64,000 bases of DNA, from assembly GCA_035294305.1 (NCBI GenBank), contig DATGLD010000048.1, forward strand, positions 248,001-312,000. The letters run 5' to 3'. This DNA is from DASRBN01 sp035294305 (GTDB taxonomy: Bacteria; Chloroflexota; Ktedonobacteria; Ktedonobacterales; Ktedonobacteraceae). Both the position numbers and the translations under genes were made by a program. The first letter of the stretch is position 1; the number at the start of each line of letters is the position of its first letter. Positions 42,358 through 51,623 of this stretch are shown here, one piece after another. The notes below the pieces were generated by a model, which searched no databases, was not told the origin of the DNA, and was given only the letters and a program-made list of their open reading frames with translations.

Positions 42358-44148
42358 TTACGGTGTCCCATTGTCCAGGGGACAGGTGAATGGAGGCTGC
42401 GGAGGCACCTGTACCGGCACTGGAGGGGCCGTAATTGACATAGTCGCTGTAGCAACTCCGCCACTTTTAACTCCAACCAGCGTAAAGGTGAGCTTGCCCT
42501 GGGCGTTACCCGGGATGACATACGAACCGGCCGCCACCGCACTACCCCTGTCATCGGTACGGAAGCAACTCACCATGTTACCCGCATTGTTCTGCGTATG
42601 GCCGATGTAGACATGCACCACCTCTTGCCTGGCAAAACCATAACCGTAGAAGGAGATGGTCGTACCCGGCAAACCACCATAAGTACTGGCTTGCGCGAAA
42701 GGCATATAGGGCTGCACAGTCCAGGCAACCGCTACTGAGGCCCGGCTTTCCTCTCCCAGAAAGATCAGCGTCTGCCGGCCTTTTAAGCTAAAGGGAACGA
42801 CAAAGCCAGGAGCGTTGGCAAAGTTTCCTTTTTGTGAGGTCTGGACCACCGCCAGGGGTTGACCTGCCGTCGAATTCAAGTAGACCAGCACCCGCTCCCC
42901 TGGCCCAAATCCTGAGCCTGAGAAGTTAAGCTGGTTAGCGGCCCGGATGGCATAGTTGGACAGTTTGACCGTGGGATACAACGACAGCAAATCGAACGAG
43001 GCGGCCACCATCGATAGACTTCTGGCTCCGACAAACAAGAAAGTATTGATGCCCGCGGCTCCAAAGGGCACCTGCACAGTGGCCTGTCCAATACCTCCGC
43101 TGCTGTCGGCCTGCAGGGTGGTGATTGGTTGACCAACCATGGTATTCCAGTAGACCTTGATCGTCTCTTGAGGGCTAAAGCCGTGAAGGGAGACGGTAAT
43201 CTGGTCACCAGGCTTGCCCACCTGCTCACTTAATTTGAGTTGGGGAGCTCCACCTGCAATCACTCCTGCCGCCAGCGCTACCTTATTGCCGCCATGCTCG
43301 CGCGCCTCCATAAAGAAGGTTCCCGAACCGAGGGTCTCCGGCACAGTGACATTGCCGTAGAAGTTACCATACCTATCAGTTCGTGCCGTGCCGATCGGCT
43401 GGCCGCTATCTGCCCGTGTTTGCTTGATAAACAGGTCGATGCCGGTTCTGGGATCAAAACCACTTCCGTCCACTCCCATGCTCACGCCCTGACGCACGAC
43501 ACCCGGGTTGAGCAGGATCAAAGCTCCTGTTGTAACACTCTGCGTCCCTACCGGTGTAGTTCGCACCGTCACAGACGGCATCGCCTGAGTAGGCACCGGT
43601 ACAGCGGTAGTCGTACTTTTCGTCTTCAATACTGTTGGTATGTTAATCGACCCCTGGCTGTAAACCTCGAACACCACGGCTGCGGCAACGAGCGCCGCGA
43701 CTCCTACCAGCAATAACCTCCAGCCGCTCCTACGCTTCTTTGGCTGCTTAGGCGCTATGGGCTGTTTTGGTGGCATTGCATGTGGAGAGGGCGTAACTAG
43801 CTTCTGAGTTTTAACGCCTTGCAATTGCCTCGCGTCCAGCGCCCTCCCACAGGAAGGACAGAAAAGAGCGCCCGGTGGTACAGGCCTGCCACACTGCGGG
43901 CAGTAGCGAACAGCCAGCTGAGATCCATAGGTGGGCCTTCTTTGCTCCATCCTCAGCGCTTCGGCCTGCCTGGTGACTACCGGCTGATTCATTACTTGAT
44001 CTTTAACTGGTGACGAATGGGCGAGTTGTTTTTCTAATGGCGGCTCGACAATCACCTCCTCGTTTCCCGATAAGTCGACGATCTCATCATCGGCATTCGG
44101 CCAACTCGTTGGCTCTTGCCCTGTTAAAGGAGCCTTTGAAGAGTCCAT
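42358..44148 (-). CDS. zinc-ribbon membrane protein with extracellular Ig-like repeats
   Basis: A 596-residue protein. A disordered N terminus leads to a zinc ribbon (CPQC and CPSC, about residues 83-103), a basic stretch, one membrane helix (about 143-163, LLLVGVAALVAAAVVFEVY) and four or five extracellular repeats of about 90 residues: GSGFDPRTGIDLFI, GSGFGPGERVLVYL, GYGFARQEVVHVYI. The repeats resemble those of the adjacent mannosyltransferase fusion, so both may bind the same surface polymer. The ATG follows GGAAGG. Role unknown. Confidence 0.78.
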   Translation of the reverse strand: MDSSKAPLTGQEPTSWPNADDEIVDLSGNEEVIVEPPLEKQLAHSSPVKDQVMNQPVVTRQAEALRMEQRRPTYGSQLAVRYCPQCGRPVPPGALFCPSCGRALDARQLQGVKTQKLVTPSPHAMPPKQPIAPKQPKKRRSGWRLLLVGVAALVAAAVVFEVYSQGSINIPTVLKTKSTTTAVPVPTQAMPSVTVRTTPVGTQSVTTGALILLNPGVVRQGVSMGVDGSGFDPRTGIDLFIKQTRADSGQPIGTARTDRYGNFYGNVTVPETLGSGTFFMEAREHGGNKVALAAGVIAGGAPQLKLSEQVGKPGDQITVSLHGFSPQETIKVYWNTMVGQPITTLQADSSGGIGQATVQVPFGAAGINTFLFVGARSLSMVAASFDLLSLYPTVKLSNYAIRAANQLNFSGSGFGPGERVLVYLNSTAGQPLAVVQTSQKGNFANAPGFVVPFSLKGRQTLIFLGEESRASVAVAWTVQPYMPFAQASTYGGLPGTTISFYGYGFARQEVVHVYIGHTQNNAGNMVSCFRTDDRGSAVAAGSYVIPGNAQGKLTFTLVGVKSGGVATATMSITAPPVPVQVPPQPPFTCPLDNGTP

Positions 44149-44178
44149 AACGTATCCTTCCTTTCTTTTGCCGCTCAC

Positions 44179-45879
44179 TTATTTCTGAACCTGATAAATG
44201 GCGAGACTGACATCACCGCGCGTTAATTGCCAGATGGGAGTAGCATGCTGGAGGGCCTCCAAGATGTAGTCCTCACCACCATTCGTATTGTTCTGGTGCA
44301 TGGCGATCAGCATCTTGTTGGACATCACAATGTAGTCGATATTCTGCCAGTTCTTGTGAAAGAGTTTGACGCTAACCGCCGGGTCTCCCGAGGCATTCCA
44401 GTGGGAAACCGCGAACGGGTAGTATGGTCGTACATCATGCAGTTGCACCCATAAGTCGTCGTCCATGATGATCCTGGCATCAGGCGGGATATGCGCGCGG
44501 ATGAAATCCAGTTGCTCCTGCTGCATCGCCGTCAGGGGAAGTTTGTAGAGGTCGTGCGGCACGACCTTGCCGTACTGGTCACGAACCAGTACATATCCGC
44601 CCAGAGGCAGCACCAGTACAGAGAAGAACGCGGCCAGAACGAGGGCCTGCGCGCTTTTCGAGAGCAAAGGTATGCGCAGAGCCGCAGGTATCACACGCAG
44701 CATCCTCTCCACCGCCATGCCAATGTTCATAGCTAAAAAGGGTACCAGAGGTATGACATAGAACTCCAACATCACACTACCTCGAACGAGATAGAAGATA
44801 TAGACCAGTGAGAGTGATGAAACAACCAGTTCGCCCCGATAGCGCCTGCGGTCTCGCACGCCCAGGAAGAAGTTGAAAAGGGTCGCCATGAACCCCGCGA
44901 TCAGGAGAAAGGAGTCTTTGGGCAACCACGCCCCGAGAGAAAACATCCAGAAGTCGCTGTGCAGATCCATAATGCCGCCCTGATTACGGTGCAACTGCTG
45001 CCAGATGGTGTAGAGCAAGGACACGTGATCGGCAGGTGGCTGGTTGAGATTGAAGCTGAGATGGCCCGGCAGTAGCTCATTTTTGAGGACGGCAAACAAG
45101 AAGTAGAGCGATACGATCGCAGACATTCCGAAAAGCCAGAAGGTCAGGGCAAAGCGATGATTGTCCCGCTGGTGTACCTTGCTATACAACAAGTAGCCTA
45201 TGACCGGAAGGAAGAAGATGGCGTTTTCCTTGGTGAGTATACCGACACCTAGCGCCAGCCCGCTGTAGAGGGGAGTGACAATGCGCTGATCTTCACTGGT
45301 TGCCAGGTAGAGGCTCAAGAGTATCCAGAACACCATCAGATTATCTAGCAGCACCTGGCGCTGATAGAAGATAGCCAACGGCGATAGGTTGAAGAAAAAG
45401 CAAGTCACCACAGCGGCTATAACGCTTCCCGAGAGGCGACGAGTACACTGGAAAAGCAAGTAGGTGCTGGCAATATGCACCAGCAACATCAGCACCCGGC
45501 CTGTGTTGATCGCATTGCCAAAGGCTTCGAACTGATGGGGTAGAAAGGCCACCCAGGCATCGATAAACAACCATCCGGCAGGCGCATGGTCATAGTAGTA
45601 CGTATATGGGGAAAGTGATCCCTCGCGCAGCACCGACCATGCTCGCTCCATATAGATGCCTTCGTCAGTGATGTAGAGGGGATAGATGAACATGTGATAA
45701 CCCTGCGCAATAGCGCCGGTAACGAGCGAGGCGAGCAGCATGACTTGTGCGAGTCCAAAGCGGCCAGTGCGTGCGCTTGCTGCCAGCGCCTCGGGTTCCC
45801 GTTCATCGTAGTAAACTTGCCCATGTAGTTCGTCCAGGTCTCCTGGCGGCTGGACAATCATATACCTATCGTTATTCAT
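44179..45879 (-). CDS. GT39/ArnT-like membrane glycosyltransferase
   Basis: A 566-residue protein with about 11 membrane segments and the first-loop acidic motif of lipid-linked-sugar transferases (YITDEGIYMERAW, near residue 75), with YYYDHAPAGW after it. Such enzymes move mannose or aminoarabinose from polyprenyl phosphate to protein or lipid outside the membrane. A C-terminal extracellular domain follows about residue 430. AAGGAGG lies 4-5 nt before ATG 45879. Neighbouring synthase and GtrA genes supply donor synthesis and possibly flipping. Confidence 0.87.
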   Translation of the reverse strand: MNNDRYMIVQPPGDLDELHGQVYYDEREPEALAASARTGRFGLAQVMLLASLVTGAIAQGYHMFIYPLYITDEGIYMERAWSVLREGSLSPYTYYYDHAPAGWLFIDAWVAFLPHQFEAFGNAINTGRVLMLLVHIASTYLLFQCTRRLSGSVIAAVVTCFFFNLSPLAIFYQRQVLLDNLMVFWILLSLYLATSEDQRIVTPLYSGLALGVGILTKENAIFFLPVIGYLLYSKVHQRDNHRFALTFWLFGMSAIVSLYFLFAVLKNELLPGHLSFNLNQPPADHVSLLYTIWQQLHRNQGGIMDLHSDFWMFSLGAWLPKDSFLLIAGFMATLFNFFLGVRDRRRYRGELVVSSLSLVYIFYLVRGSVMLEFYVIPLVPFLAMNIGMAVERMLRVIPAALRIPLLSKSAQALVLAAFFSVLVLPLGGYVLVRDQYGKVVPHDLYKLPLTAMQQEQLDFIRAHIPPDARIIMDDDLWVQLHDVRPYYPFAVSHWNASGDPAVSVKLFHKNWQNIDYIVMSNKMLIAMHQNNTNGGEDYILEALQHATPIWQLTRGDVSLAIYQVQK

Positions 45880-45930
45880 TGTTCCTCCTTGCAGTAAACG
45901 AGAGGACGATTTGAGCACCTCAAACCGGAG

Positions 45931-47289
45931 TTAAGCAGTTGGTACCCTCTCGGGAGCATGATGACCCTGAAGTAGCGCATTCGCTTCAGACAGCACAGCC
46001 TGGCGGTGAGCGCCGACATGCTGGGTTTTCTCCCAGTTGTTGATGCCACGTAAATGCCGTGAAGTTGCCCGCACCGCGGCATAGGCCAGTACCCATTGAT
46101 AGGGCAGATAGCCTGCTAACATCACCAGCGGTGTCTTCCAGGTGGGTTTCAACCCGTGCGCATGCGTGAATTCGTAAAGCCCGATGACGTTCAGGATAAA
46201 GTGGGCCGCCAGCAGATAGAACGGCAGGTCCAGAATGAGCGCCATGAGCACCGGGACCTTCAATGTGAACATCATGAGTACCGCGGCGAGAATGTACAGT
46301 CCCAATGTAGCCTGAAAGACGGGAAACCCCAGCGTGTAGATAGCAAGCATACGCTGGTGCAGCCTGGGCAAGCGTTTCCAATCCCCTTTGAGCAAGGTTT
46401 GCAAGAAACCCTGGCTCCAGCGTGTGCGCTGCTTAATGAACTGCTTCAGTGTTGGCGGTGTCTCCTCGCGCGTGACGTAGCGGTCGTCATAGATGACACG
46501 CATCCGCTCGCCCAGCAGACTGATGCGGATACCAATATCCGCGTCCTCGGTCAGATCATACTCATCCCAGCCGCCAACACGCTGGAGCACTTCTCGTGTG
46601 AAGAACACGGTGTTGCCACCGAGCGGGGTCATGCCCAGGCGGGCATGGTAGTGCAGACGGCTCTTAAACCAGAAGAAGTATTCGAGCACATTGAGCACCG
46701 AATACCACTTCGACTGATAATTCATGAGCTGAACTCCTCCCTGAACTACTGATACTTTTTCTGTGAGAAGCACCGTGTTGATCACGTTGAAGATGTCAGG
46801 GTGGATGTCGTCCTCGGCGTCGAAAATGGTCACCACCTCGTTACGCGTGCTACGCAGGCCTACATTGAGACCGTGTGGCTTATTGATGGGTTTGTTTTTG
46901 AAAGCAAGCACGCGCACATTGCCAATTCCCCGGCGTCGCAACTGCGCGATCTCCTGCTGGGCCTTAGCGATAGTTCCTATATCGTCGATCGAACAGATGA
47001 CCACTACCTCTAGCAGAGCGAGTGGGTAGTTGGCTCTTACCACGCGCTCAATGGTCGTCTGGATCACTTCCTCTTCATGGCGCGCAGGCAGCATCACGGT
47101 GAAAGACTTTCTGGGCGGCAGAAAGCGCGTAGGAGCTTTCGCTATACGGGCAGCCTCCGGTAGATCCCATGTATACAACATGATGTAGAGGGTATAACCC
47201 GACTGGATGATAAGCATGAGAGACAGTCCAGTTGCACCATAGAGCATGATCTCCAACAGGAGATGGCCGACCGTGTGCAGGACATTCAT
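45931..47289 (-). CDS. processive-type GT2 glycosyltransferase
   Basis: A 452-residue membrane enzyme. One N-terminal membrane segment, a GT2 domain (about 55-300) with FTVMLPARHEEEVI, IFDAEDD, a TEDADIG catalytic region and the QRTRW motif (KQRTRWSQGF, near 285), typical of cellulose/hyaluronan-synthase-like polymerising enzymes, then three C-terminal membrane segments. It probably polymerises a cell-surface polysaccharide; the product is unknown. It overlaps the GtrA gene by 4 nt (ATGA) and has GGGGAGG at 6 nt. Confidence 0.9.
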   Translation of the reverse strand: MNVLHTVGHLLLEIMLYGATGLSLMLIIQSGYTLYIMLYTWDLPEAARIAKAPTRFLPPRKSFTVMLPARHEEEVIQTTIERVVRANYPLALLEVVVICSIDDIGTIAKAQQEIAQLRRRGIGNVRVLAFKNKPINKPHGLNVGLRSTRNEVVTIFDAEDDIHPDIFNVINTVLLTEKVSVVQGGVQLMNYQSKWYSVLNVLEYFFWFKSRLHYHARLGMTPLGGNTVFFTREVLQRVGGWDEYDLTEDADIGIRISLLGERMRVIYDDRYVTREETPPTLKQFIKQRTRWSQGFLQTLLKGDWKRLPRLHQRMLAIYTLGFPVFQATLGLYILAAVLMMFTLKVPVLMALILDLPFYLLAAHFILNVIGLYEFTHAHGLKPTWKTPLVMLAGYLPYQWVLAYAAVRATSRHLRGINNWEKTQHVGAHRQAVLSEANALLQGHHAPERVPTA

Positions 47290-47828
47290 CGTTCACCTCC
47301 CCAGGCCCACAATGAACTCGCCGAGAAGTTCCAGGCGGTTGCCAGGGCGATACCTAGCAGGTTGGCCGCCAGGTAATAGAGACCCAGGCGACTGACCAGT
47401 ACCCAGAGGGCGCCCGTAGAGACAATCAGTCCGGCTAACGACACCAGATTGAAGCGTGCGAAACGCTTGCAGGAGATCTGTGAACACCCGAAAGTCCAAC
47501 GATTATTCCAGATGAAGTTATTGATAATAGCGAGTTCTACCGCCATAGCAGATGCAAGGATCAGAGGCAAGTGTATCCACTGGTAGAGGAGCAACAGGAC
47601 AAGAGTATTCACCAGCATGCCCGTTCCTCCGACCAGTAGAAATTTGCTCAACCTGACCAGCAAGGTAGATCGGTTCTGCCCAGGCCGCCATAATAGGCAG
47701 TCTGGGAGTTCTATTGCGCGGCGAATCATGTACACTCTCTGTTCTTGCTGGTCTGGTTCTACCCTGGAAGCTGCACTGTCCAGTGCGTATGAGGTATTGG
47801 TATCGTCATAATCTAGTTGTGGCATCAC
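47286..47828 (-). CDS. GtrA-family membrane protein
   Basis: A 180-residue protein. An N-terminal cytoplasmic tail of about 60 residues is followed by four membrane segments with the GtrA signature (FLLVGGTGMLVNTLVLLLLY; NFIWNNRWTF). GtrA proteins are thought to help move polyprenyl-phosphate-sugars across the membrane. It is the first gene of the seven-gene operon driven by repeat-promoter site 4. The ribosome site is weak, and internal ATGs make the start uncertain. Confidence 0.87.
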   Translation of the reverse strand: MMPQLDYDDTNTSYALDSAASRVEPDQQEQRVYMIRRAIELPDCLLWRPGQNRSTLLVRLSKFLLVGGTGMLVNTLVLLLLYQWIHLPLILASAMAVELAIINNFIWNNRWTFGCSQISCKRFARFNLVSLAGLIVSTGALWVLVSRLGLYYLAANLLGIALATAWNFSASSLWAWGGER

Positions 47829-48065
47829 TTTAAACGCTCGCCTACTCTATCCTGCTCTTAATGAAGAAAGGTCAGTAAGGGAGCATTTCCTTTCTATAGT
47901 ATTCAAGGAATACGACATCATGAGCGCAGAAAGGGTGAGTGAGTAGATGATCGCTCACCCTGTACTTCTCATCCCCACTCATCCACGAGCTCCTCCTCAC
48001 GTCCTGGAAGCCCCATTGCTCCCCTTACAACCTGTTGTCGCCTCTCATCCCTCCTTCTGCTATGT

Positions 48066-48112
48066 AGTATGACCAGGACTCGTCATTGAAGTGTCACGGA
48101 CATCGTCATGAA
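48066..48112 (-). promoter_or_regulatory. triple 11-bp repeat promoter, site 4 (glycan operon)
   Basis: On the minus strand units 48112-48102, 48101-48091 and 48090-48080 (cores CATGACG, CGTGACA, AATGACG) are exactly in phase, then 8 bp, then CATACT (48066-48071). The leader to GtrA is about 230 nt; nothing else is seen in it. Confidence 0.8.
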
Positions 48113-48126
48113 TGGAATAGCGGGTA

Positions 48127-48648
48127 TCAGACCTCTAACTTCCCATTGCGAACGAGGAAACGCAGGAACTCCCAGTGGCGCATTACCATTATGCGGTCGC
48201 TGCCGCCCGTTTGATACCACTTCTGGAGATGGAAGAGCTCATCGATCTCATCCGCGGTGAAACCACACCTGGCAAGTTGCTCTCTATTGGGAACGCTGGC
48301 TGCAGCCCATGCTGCGATTTCTTCCTGTTTTTTCGCATCGAGAGGTCTATTTATGGTTACATCCTTTCCCTTGAAGAGCGCGTGAGAAAAGGAAGTCTCA
48401 ATCTGGCCAGCAGGCGACGATAAAAGATACCCATAGTAGGCTGTCTGGAGAGCCTGTAGAGACATTTCTTCAAGGGATTTTTCACGCTGTCTCTCAAGCG
48501 CTAGAAGCTCGGAGCGTGTCATACGAGACTGATGGTAGAAAGGAAATGTTTCGGGCCTGGAAGTTTGATGCAGCCGGAGAGCAAGAAAAACGCACAGCAA
48601 GAAGTAGAATGCGAGCAGCACCAGTAGAACAACAGCGAGAATGCCCAT
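48127..48648 (-). CDS. membrane-anchored protein of unknown function
   Basis: A 173-residue protein. An N-terminal membrane helix (GILAVVLLVLLAFYFLLCVFLAL) is followed by a charged, mainly helical cytoplasmic domain (about 40-173). GAAGGAAG precedes the ATG at 6 nt. No family recognised. It has its own triple-repeat promoter (site 5), sharing control with the adjacent envelope genes. Confidence 0.72.
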   Translation of the reverse strand: MGILAVVLLVLLAFYFLLCVFLALRLHQTSRPETFPFYHQSRMTRSELLALERQREKSLEEMSLQALQTAYYGYLLSSPAGQIETSFSHALFKGKDVTINRPLDAKKQEEIAAWAAASVPNREQLARCGFTADEIDELFHLQKWYQTGGSDRIMVMRHWEFLRFLVRNGKLEV

Positions 48649-48730
48649 TGGAAACTTCCTTCTTCATTACACTGCGTCTCACTTCTTACACTGTGTCTCA
48701 TCAGCGCCTCTTGCTGATTTCCCTGATGCC

Positions 48731-48778
48731 AATATAGAAGAGAGCATGTTATGAAAGCGTAATGAGTTTCGTCATGAA
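48731..48778 (-). promoter_or_regulatory. triple 11-bp repeat promoter, site 5
   Basis: On the minus strand units 48778-48768, 48767-48757 and 48756-48746 (cores CATGACG, CATTACG, CATAACA), 9 bp, then TATATT (48731-48736). It overlaps the last codons of the next gene upstream by a few bases. Confidence 0.75.
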
Positions 48779-49962
48779 CGGAGGGGAAGTGGCGTCGAGG
48801 GCCGGTATTGCTCTATCAAGGCTTTTATAGCATAGAACTGGGGTTTAGGGCGAGCAGTATCGACTTGAAACATATCCAGGTGCCCATAGCCACTGTAACT
48901 CGCGGCATCGAACTGGCAGGCAAAAGCTACTCCCGCCTGTGCCATAGAGCGCAACGCGTCATTAGTAAATGCGGTGATGAAAGCGGCATTATCCCCGTAG
49001 GCTGGGGGAGGAAGATCAGCATCGAAGTTCCACTCACTGATCCCCACCGGCAGGTCTCTTCCCAGAATGCTATGCACCATATCCTGTACTTCCCTGGCCG
49101 CCGGGCCGTAACTGCTAGCCTTGGCGAGACACTTTGCCGGCGAGTCCCAGAAGCAGGGATACCAATGAAAGCTGATTGCATCAGGCAAGACTCCTGATGT
49201 TTTTACACCCTCAAGGAATTCCCGCATGTAGTTTTTCATACCGAGATAATTGTAGGTGACCGGGCCAATAAATTTGGCGGCGGGGTTAATGCGCCGCAAG
49301 AGCGGAATCAAGGTGTTCCACTGCTTCAGATAACTGTTGATGGAGATATTGTTGTAATCGGATTCATTGCCAAACTCATACATCACGCATCGCCGGTTAA
49401 GATATCGAACGAGATGCTCATCATAGGCAACATGGAAGATATTGGTAATCACTGCCAAACATCGCGCCCCACTATTCTCAATAGTATGAATATTCTGTTC
49501 GATCACGGCATCGCTCGCGCCATCGGGAAAGAAACTGCGCATCAGGGTAAAGCCGGCAGCGCGCAAATCTCTCTGAATGGCGGGCTCGGTCTGGATATTT
49601 CTGGATGAATACTCATAAGTGTCATTGGTCCCGAATAAGTAAGAAGAAACTCCTTGCCTCCAAAGCTGCTGCCCTGGCAACATCGCTTGCGGTGCGGATA
49701 ACCATTGTAACACTTGCCAAAAAATGAGCGCGCAGATGACAACCAGGAGAAGTACGAGGCCAGCTATAGTTCTGGCGAAGCTGAGTTGTTTTATGTCACG
49801 TTCCTTCCGTTGCTGTTGCTCTGCCGGCGTCACTTGCGGTGTGGATAACGTTTGTGCCCTGCGCAAAAAAATGAGTAAACAGATGATAACCAGGAGGAGT
49901 GCGATGCCAATCATAGTTCTGATGAACCACGGTTGTTTTATGCTACGTCGTGTCAAACGCAT
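48772..49962 (-). CDS. membrane-anchored glycoside hydrolase, clan A (GH39-like)
   Basis: A 396-residue protein. Two hydrophobic segments at the N terminus (about 16-33 and 64-86) arise from a tandem duplication. The rest is a TIM barrel with acid/base Glu in YEFGNESDYN (near 195) and likely nucleophile Glu in GISEWNFD (near 310); FHWYPCFWDS lies between. Family placement near GH39 is by motif only. ATG 49962 has AGGAGG 5 nt upstream (ATG 49965 is too close to it). Under repeat promoter site 6. Substrate likely a surface or plant glycan. Confidence 0.78.
   Translation of the reverse strand: MRLTRRSIKQPWFIRTMIGIALLLVIICLLIFLRRAQTLSTPQVTPAEQQQRKERDIKQLSFARTIAGLVLLLVVICALIFWQVLQWLSAPQAMLPGQQLWRQGVSSYLFGTNDTYEYSSRNIQTEPAIQRDLRAAGFTLMRSFFPDGASDAVIEQNIHTIENSGARCLAVITNIFHVAYDEHLVRYLNRRCVMYEFGNESDYNNISINSYLKQWNTLIPLLRRINPAAKFIGPVTYNYLGMKNYMREFLEGVKTSGVLPDAISFHWYPCFWDSPAKCLAKASSYGPAAREVQDMVHSILGRDLPVGISEWNFDADLPPPAYGDNAAFITAFTNDALRSMAQAGVAFACQFDAASYSGYGHLDMFQVDTARPKPQFYAIKALIEQYRPSTPLPLRS
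49686..49947 (-). repeat. 115-bp in-gene tandem duplication (period 147 bp)
   Basis: Bases 49686-49800 and 49833-49947 align along their length, sharing blocks such as CTTGCGGTG, GATAAC, ACCAGGAG and ATAGTTCTG. Each encodes a membrane segment with the pattern LLLVxIC and flanking LSxPQ, so the protein has two similar hydrophobic segments. Confidence 0.8.
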
Positions 49963-50059
49963 CATTGCCTCCTTCTATTGCATCGTTTGACTATGGAGGA
50001 TAGGTGACAGCCTTTCCCTTCCTGCCACTGCCCATCTGCTGCCACTATCCTCAAGTGGC

Positions 50060-50106
50060 AGTATGACCGGGACGCGTCATGAAAACGTCACAAACATCAT
50101 TATGAA
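50060..50106 (-). promoter_or_regulatory. triple 11-bp repeat promoter, site 6 (GH39-like gene)
   Basis: On the minus strand units 50106-50096, 50095-50085 and 50084-50074 (cores CATAATG, TGTGACG, CATGACG), 8 bp, then CATACT (50060-50065). About 95 nt separate it from the gene. Confidence 0.8.
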
Positions 50107-50311
50107 CTGGAAACCAGGCGCACCTTGGACCGGCGGCATGTGAGAGAGTTGCGCTTCATGGCAAAACGCGCATGGGGGGAATCTGGAATACGGCTTTAGA
50201 GGCGGAAAAACGATCTATCTCTCATTGAAGAGACGCTTGTCTTATTACCAGAAGGCGTTTTGCGGGTATTTCGGGATAAAAACAAGGTATACTCGCAACA
50301 GTTCCTTTTTC

Positions 50312-50335
50312 GTAACCGATACCGATAGCGGTTAC
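50312..50335. promoter_or_regulatory. probable LacI-family operator
   Basis: GTAACCG (50312-50318) and CGGTTAC (50329-50335) form a perfect inverted repeat with a 10-bp centre, 77 bp before the LacI gene. LacI-family sites are typically palindromes of this size centred on CG-rich steps. No strong promoter boxes were found beside it. Confidence 0.6.
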
Positions 50336-50412
50336 GGGAGCGTTCTCGTAAGGCGCCTGGATAGCTGGTAATCACCGCTTGTGACCAGAGAAACAAGCCG
50401 GAAGGGATAGCT

Positions 50413-51528
50413 ATGGAAGAGAAAATCACGATACGTGACATCGCCCGCTTAGCAGGCGTCTCAAAATCCACAGTATCGCGGGTTTTGAATCAGAAGTCAG
50501 ATGTAGATGTTGAGACACGGGAGCGTATCTTGCACATCATGGAAGAGCAGGCATTCTTGCCCAGCATCACTGCCTCCAAGCTGGCCGGCGGGCGCAGCCG
50601 CATGATTGGCGTCTTAACACCTTCATTGGCGTGGCCCCTGATCCCAGAAATCATGTCCGGTGTTTCTGAGATGGTGATTCAATCACCTTATGAGCTGCTT
50701 CTCTATAGTATCTCACGCGAGCAGGATCGAAACGAAAAAGACCAGCGCGATGTGATTGATCGCATCCTGTCTACCAACCTGGCGGCCAGTTTGCTCGCCG
50801 TCTTTCCTGGTCAATCAACTCAGTATCTCGTCACGTTATATGAGCAGGGATTTCCAATCGTGATAATAGACGACCAGGAACAGCTGACGAGTATTCCCCA
50901 TGTCAGTGCTGATAACCGCAAGGGGGCCTACAAAGCCACACGATATCTACTTCAATTGGGCCATCATCGCATTGGGCATATCCAGGGCCCACAGAAGTTC
51001 CTTGTTTCACAAGAACGTCACCAGGGCTACAGTGAGGCTTTGCGCGAAGCAGGCATCACTCCTGATCCGGGGCTCATCGTGGAAGGGGATTTTATGCCCG
51101 AAAGTGGGCGCGCGTGCGCCAGGAAACTCTTCGCCCTGGATGATCCGCCTACCGCCATTTTCGCCGCCAGCGATCAGATGGCCTATGGTGTGCTGGAAAC
51201 TGCCGAGGAATCTGGCTTGCGTGTACCGGAAGACCTATCTCTTATCGGTTTCGATGATATTGCTCCATCTGCTCATATGCGGCCGGCTCTCACGACTGTA
51301 CGGCAGCCATTTTATGAAATGGGGCAACGCGCTGTCGCATTGCTCCTGTCTTTGTTAGAGACGCCTCGTCCGCCAAGCAGTAGAAAGTATCCGGGCACTG
51401 CGCAACCACCCGTTGTTGCCTTGCTTGATAGGCCAGGCGAAACTCTACACTTTCAATTAACCACATATCTTGTAGTCCGTGCATCCTGTAGTATTCCATC
51501 ATCTCTTTCCATTCATTACCGGCGGTAG
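50413..51528 (+). CDS. LacI-family transcriptional repressor
   Basis: A 371-residue regulator. N-terminal helix-turn-helix TIRDIARLAGVSKSTVSRVLN (about residues 6-26) with hinge-helix region ITASKLAGGRS, then a periplasmic-binding-protein-like sensor domain (about 62-340; FAASDQMAYGVLE and LSLIGFDD). It stands first before the ABC importer and beta-glucosidase genes on the same strand and probably represses them until an imported sugar, likely a beta-glucoside, binds. Confidence 0.9.
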   Translation: MEEKITIRDIARLAGVSKSTVSRVLNQKSDVDVETRERILHIMEEQAFLPSITASKLAGGRSRMIGVLTPSLAWPLIPEIMSGVSEMVIQSPYELLLYSISREQDRNEKDQRDVIDRILSTNLAASLLAVFPGQSTQYLVTLYEQGFPIVIIDDQEQLTSIPHVSADNRKGAYKATRYLLQLGHHRIGHIQGPQKFLVSQERHQGYSEALREAGITPDPGLIVEGDFMPESGRACARKLFALDDPPTAIFAASDQMAYGVLETAEESGLRVPEDLSLIGFDDIAPSAHMRPALTTVRQPFYEMGQRAVALLLSLLETPRPPSSRKYPGTAQPPVVALLDRPGETLHFQLTTYLVVRASCSIPSSLSIHYRR

Positions 51529-51623
51529 TGATAGATAGTAAGGGTCTCCTCAACGCTGTAGGTGATGGCTACTCTTGTCGAGCATCCAACTATTTGTCGG
51601 GTCAAATACGGGGAGGTTTTCCT

